A stretch of 8,900 bases of DNA from assembly GCA_026387845.1 (NCBI GenBank), contig JAPLKX010000755.1, positions 1-8,900 of the forward strand, in the 5' to 3' direction. The notes under the pieces are model-generated. The model ran no database searches. It was not told the origin of the DNA and worked only from the letters and a program-made list of their open reading frames with translations. This stretch comes from Candidatus Hydrogenedentota bacterium. GTDB taxonomy: Bacteria > Hydrogenedentota > Hydrogenedentia > Hydrogenedentales > SLHB01. The position numbers and the translations under genes are program-made. Below, piece by piece: positions 6,617 through 8,900 of this stretch (its first letter is position 1; each line of letters begins with the position of its first letter).

Positions 6617-8404
6617 CTATACTCCCGCCCCCGCCGTGCCGCCGCGGGCAGACTCGTCTGGCCGCGTTTTTCCAGACTGGCTTGTAGACGGGTTTAGCCG
6701 GGCTTCAGCGTCAATCAGGAAGGCGCCCTGGGTGACGACTTTTTGACCAACGTTCAAGCCATCGATGATCGGATAGAACTCGCCGGTGCGCTCGCCAAGA
6801 GTGATGGCCCGGGCATCATATACGCCGGGAGCCGTCTCCACGTAGACCACTTTCCGGTCGCCGGTGTCAATGACGGCGCTTTCGGGAATAGAAGGCACTC
6901 CTGCGATCCGGCGTTTCTGCATGGCCATGCCGCAATTGCAGATCCGGCAAACACCCGGCTTGTCGCTGAGCTCGTCCGGATGCATCGGGCAAGAATAACC
7001 TTCGGCCCAGCGTTCGGTGGAACCGCCGTCAGCGGTTTCCACTTTGGCTTCTTTTTGCTTCTTGTCGAGTTTCATATTGCACAAGGGGCAATCGCCGGGC
7101 TTGTCCGACACTACTTCCGGATGCATCGAGCAGGCGTAATAGGCGGCGCCGCCGGCTAACGAGGCCAGGTATTTGTCGGCGTCGTCCTGTTTTGTTGTGG
7201 GTAACGCGACTGCGGCGGCCATAGTAGCCTCTTTTTGTGGCTTCTCTTTGGCACTTGCAGCGGTTTCCTCGCCCGCGGCCGTACGCAATGAGGCGTTTAT
7301 GTACATTCCCGGCTTAAGTTTCCCATCGGGATTCGAGACCACCACTCGAACCTTCACGGTCCTGTTGTCTGCGTCGATAGTCGGGTAAATGAAGTCAACC
7401 GTGCCATAAAAAATTTTCCCCGGCCATGAAACGGTGGTGATTTCGACAGGCATCCCGATCTTGACGTGCGAAATATCTGCTTCCAGAACTTTTACCTGAA
7501 TCCATAAGGTTGAGAGATCGGCGATGGTGTAAAGAGGGGTACCTTCTTCGACGGATTCTCCCTCGAGGACCGCCTTCTCAATAACCGTTCCGGACATGGG
7601 CGAATATAGCGTCACGGTATCTTGAATCTTGCCGCTCTTGATTATTTCTTCCAACTGCTGGTCCGTGAACCCGGCCAATTTCAACCGTTTCCGGGCCGCG
7701 GCGGCCAACTGCTCCGATCTTGTCTTTTCCAGTTGCGCGAAGTCAGGGTCCTTTATGTCGAGTGTCTTTTGAATGCCGACGGCCCGGATGTATTCCTGTG
7801 AAGCGGCAAGGAATTTGGGGCTGTAGATGCGGGCCAGGGGTTGGCCTTTGCCCACGGTCTCGCCTACCGCGTTCACCATCAGGTTCTCGATTCGGCCTGG
7901 AAACCGGGCCACGAGTTTTAGCGTGCTTGCTTCGGCCGCCTCGACCACGCCGTATGATCGGACCGTGTGCCTCAGCAGCCGGTATAAGACAGGTTCAACT
8001 TGAATGCCGCCCTGCATGATCCTTTCCGGCGAGACCTGTACGCGCGCCAACGTGCCTTCCGGCAATTCGGTTGCAGTGCCTTTTTTGCGTTTTGTGAGGT
8101 CCATCCCGCAGATGGGGCATTTGCCGGGGCGGTCGCGAACCACGAACGGATGCATGCCGCAGTAGTACTCCCATTCCTGGTCGGCGTTCTCGAAGCCGGC
8201 GTCTTTTGCGTCGTTTCGGCCCACGATTTGGGTAGTCTGGTGTGTCCGCTGCCACCTTTCGTAATAGTTTTGAATGTGGTCCCAGTAGCCAACCACAACG
8301 GCGGTCACAATCAGGATAAAAATGAACCTCAACCGGATTTCGAGGAACTTAAGGAAAAAGACAATCCGGCGCAGAATTGAGGTCTTCTTTTGGTTTTCAG
8401 GCAT
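6617..8404 (-). CDS. CusB-like RND adaptor with three Cys-rich heavy-metal-binding domains
   Basis: This is the membrane-fusion partner of the upstream CusA-like pump, 595 aa, longer than the roughly 400-aa E. coli CusB. A single N-terminal membrane anchor lies at about 25-40, preceded by basic residues. The first HMBD (80-103) carries C82, MH 84-85, C96, C99 and M101. The adaptor core follows: lipoyl halves near RFPGRIENLMV (167-177) and YSPMSGTVIEKAVL (267-280), an alpha-hairpin between, and barrel with GKLKPGMYINASL (361-373). Two more HMBDs (422-446 and 470-495) come next, inside an insert of about 130 residues, before the membrane-proximal domain resumes at GVPSIPESAVI (502-512) and runs to about 570. 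The third HMBD reads CRICNCGM, with one Cys more than the others. The start at 8404 has GAGGA 8 nt upstream and overlaps the preceding stop by 8 nt, suggesting coupled translation. The likely substrate is Cu(I)/Ag(I), by family and context. Confidence 0.93.
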   Translation of the reverse strand: MPENQKKTSILRRIVFFLKFLEIRLRFIFILIVTAVVVGYWDHIQNYYERWQRTHQTTQIVGRNDAKDAGFENADQEWEYYCGMHPFVVRDRPGKCPICGMDLTKRKKGTATELPEGTLARVQVSPERIMQGGIQVEPVLYRLLRHTVRSYGVVEAAEASTLKLVARFPGRIENLMVNAVGETVGKGQPLARIYSPKFLAASQEYIRAVGIQKTLDIKDPDFAQLEKTRSEQLAAAARKRLKLAGFTDQQLEEIIKSGKIQDTVTLYSPMSGTVIEKAVLEGESVEEGTPLYTIADLSTLWIQVKVLEADISHVKIGMPVEITTVSWPGKIFYGTVDFIYPTIDADNRTVKVRVVVSNPDGKLKPGMYINASLRTAAGEETAASAKEKPQKEATMAAAVALPTTKQDDADKYLASLAGGAAYYACSMHPEVVSDKPGDCPLCNMKLDKKQKEAKVETADGGSTERWAEGYSCPMHPDELSDKPGVCRICNCGMAMQKRRIAGVPSIPESAVIDTGDRKVVYVETAPGVYDARAITLGERTGEFYPIIDGLNVGQKVVTQGAFLIDAEARLNPSTSQSGKTRPDESARGGTAGAGV

Positions 8405-8900
8405 GGGCTAATTCCTCACCAGTTATTTGGACCTGCTCGGCGCCGTGAAGTTTTCTCCAGCGTCTCGTTTCAACGTGATAGAAAAGCACCGGCAGGAAGA
8501 TGTCGATTACTTCGTCCGCAATGAGAAGGCCGCCCAGGACGGGAGCGGCCATGGGTGCGATGACTTCGGCGCCCACACCCGTGGACCACAGCATCGGGGC
8601 GAGGCCTATGATGGCGGTTGCTTCGGTCAGGAACTTCGGGCGAAGCCGGTGGACGGCCCCTTCCAGCACGGCCTGTTCCAGATCTTTTATGGTGGCAATG
8701 CCGGCAAGCCCGCCGCGTTCGGCTATGGCATCACGCAGGTAGACCAGCATGATGATGCCCGTTTCGGTTGCCATGCCGAAGCAGGCGATGTACCCGACCC
8801 AGACCGCCACGCTGAAGTTGTATCCAAAGAGGGTTTGGAAGAGGACGCCTCCGGCCAGTGCTCCCGGCACCGCCAGCATCATGAGTACCGCGTGCGTAAA
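8397..8900 (-). CDS. CusA-like HME-RND pump, C-terminal fragment (5' end outside window)
   Basis: This is the last 167 residues of a second inner-membrane RND metal pump; the frame stays open to base 8900, so the start lies outside. It covers about the last four TM helices. The segment FGYNFSVAVWVGYIA leads to MATETGIIML, holding the glutamate equivalent to E. coli CusA E939, and HRLRPKFLTEATAII holds the lysine equivalent to K984. LAPMLWSTGVGAEV matches the family end motif. It is clearly diverged from the complete CusA here: TEATAIIGLAPMLW replaces TAAVIIAGLLPILW, and the final helix carries an acidic ADEVID. It is therefore not a recent duplicate. The metal-selecting periplasmic part is outside the window, so the substrate cannot be read; the linked HMBD adaptor argues for Cu/Ag. 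Its stop overlaps the adaptor start by 8 nt. Confidence 0.93.
   Translation of the reverse strand, partial: FTHAVLMMLAVPGALAGGVLFQTLFGYNFSVAVWVGYIACFGMATETGIIMLVYLRDAIAERGGLAGIATIKDLEQAVLEGAVHRLRPKFLTEATAIIGLAPMLWSTGVGAEVIAPMAAPVLGGLLIADEVIDIFLPVLFYHVETRRWRKLHGAEQVQITGEELAHA

Noticed and set aside
1..8900. CRISPR array, tRNA/rRNA genes, insertion sequences or integration sites
   Set aside because: No regularly spaced repeats, RNA-gene signatures, transposase motifs or flanking inverted repeats were seen by reading the window.

Overview
The window is a Gram-negative copper/silver efflux locus of the Cus type. Every supported gene lies on the minus strand, so transcription runs from high to low coordinates. 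An inner-membrane RND pump, periplasmic adaptors and a TolC-type outer-membrane factor together imply a diderm bacterium. GC appears moderately high (by eye). Nothing fixes the taxon. The Pro-rich, HMBD-rich proteins and the DUF2231 neighbour would suit an uncultured environmental lineage, but that is a guess.

Layout in transcription order: (1) 8900-8397, the C-terminal end of a first CusA-like HME-RND pump, cut by the window edge. (2) 8404-6617, overlapping it by 8 nt, a 595-aa CusB-like adaptor with three Cys-rich heavy-metal-binding (HMBD) modules, two of them inserted between the barrel and membrane-proximal domains. (3) 6616-6434, a 183-nt gap with a probable intrinsic terminator just after the adaptor and a second, related palindrome. 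(4) 6433-5051, a second CusB-like adaptor with a methionine-type metal site and a Met/His tail. (5) 5028-1765, a complete second CusA pump that keeps the three-methionine metal site and the proton-relay residues. (6) 1768-1085, a DUF2231-like, His-containing membrane protein whose start overlaps the cusA stop as ATGA. (7) 1057-1, a CusC/TolC-like outer-membrane factor, cut at the window edge.

How it works together (inference from family knowledge): the second set (cusB-cusA-DUF2231-cusC) looks like a self-sufficient CusCBA tripartite exporter that takes Cu(I)/Ag(I) from the periplasm or inner membrane to the outside. The first set (cusA-cusB with HMBDs) is a divergent second pump, with the opposite gene order and no outer-membrane factor in view. 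It may share the downstream CusC or have its own beyond the window. No CusF-type chaperone gene is visible; the HMBD modules and Met/His tails could do part of that work. The terminator suggests two transcription units, the second starting within 6434-6550.
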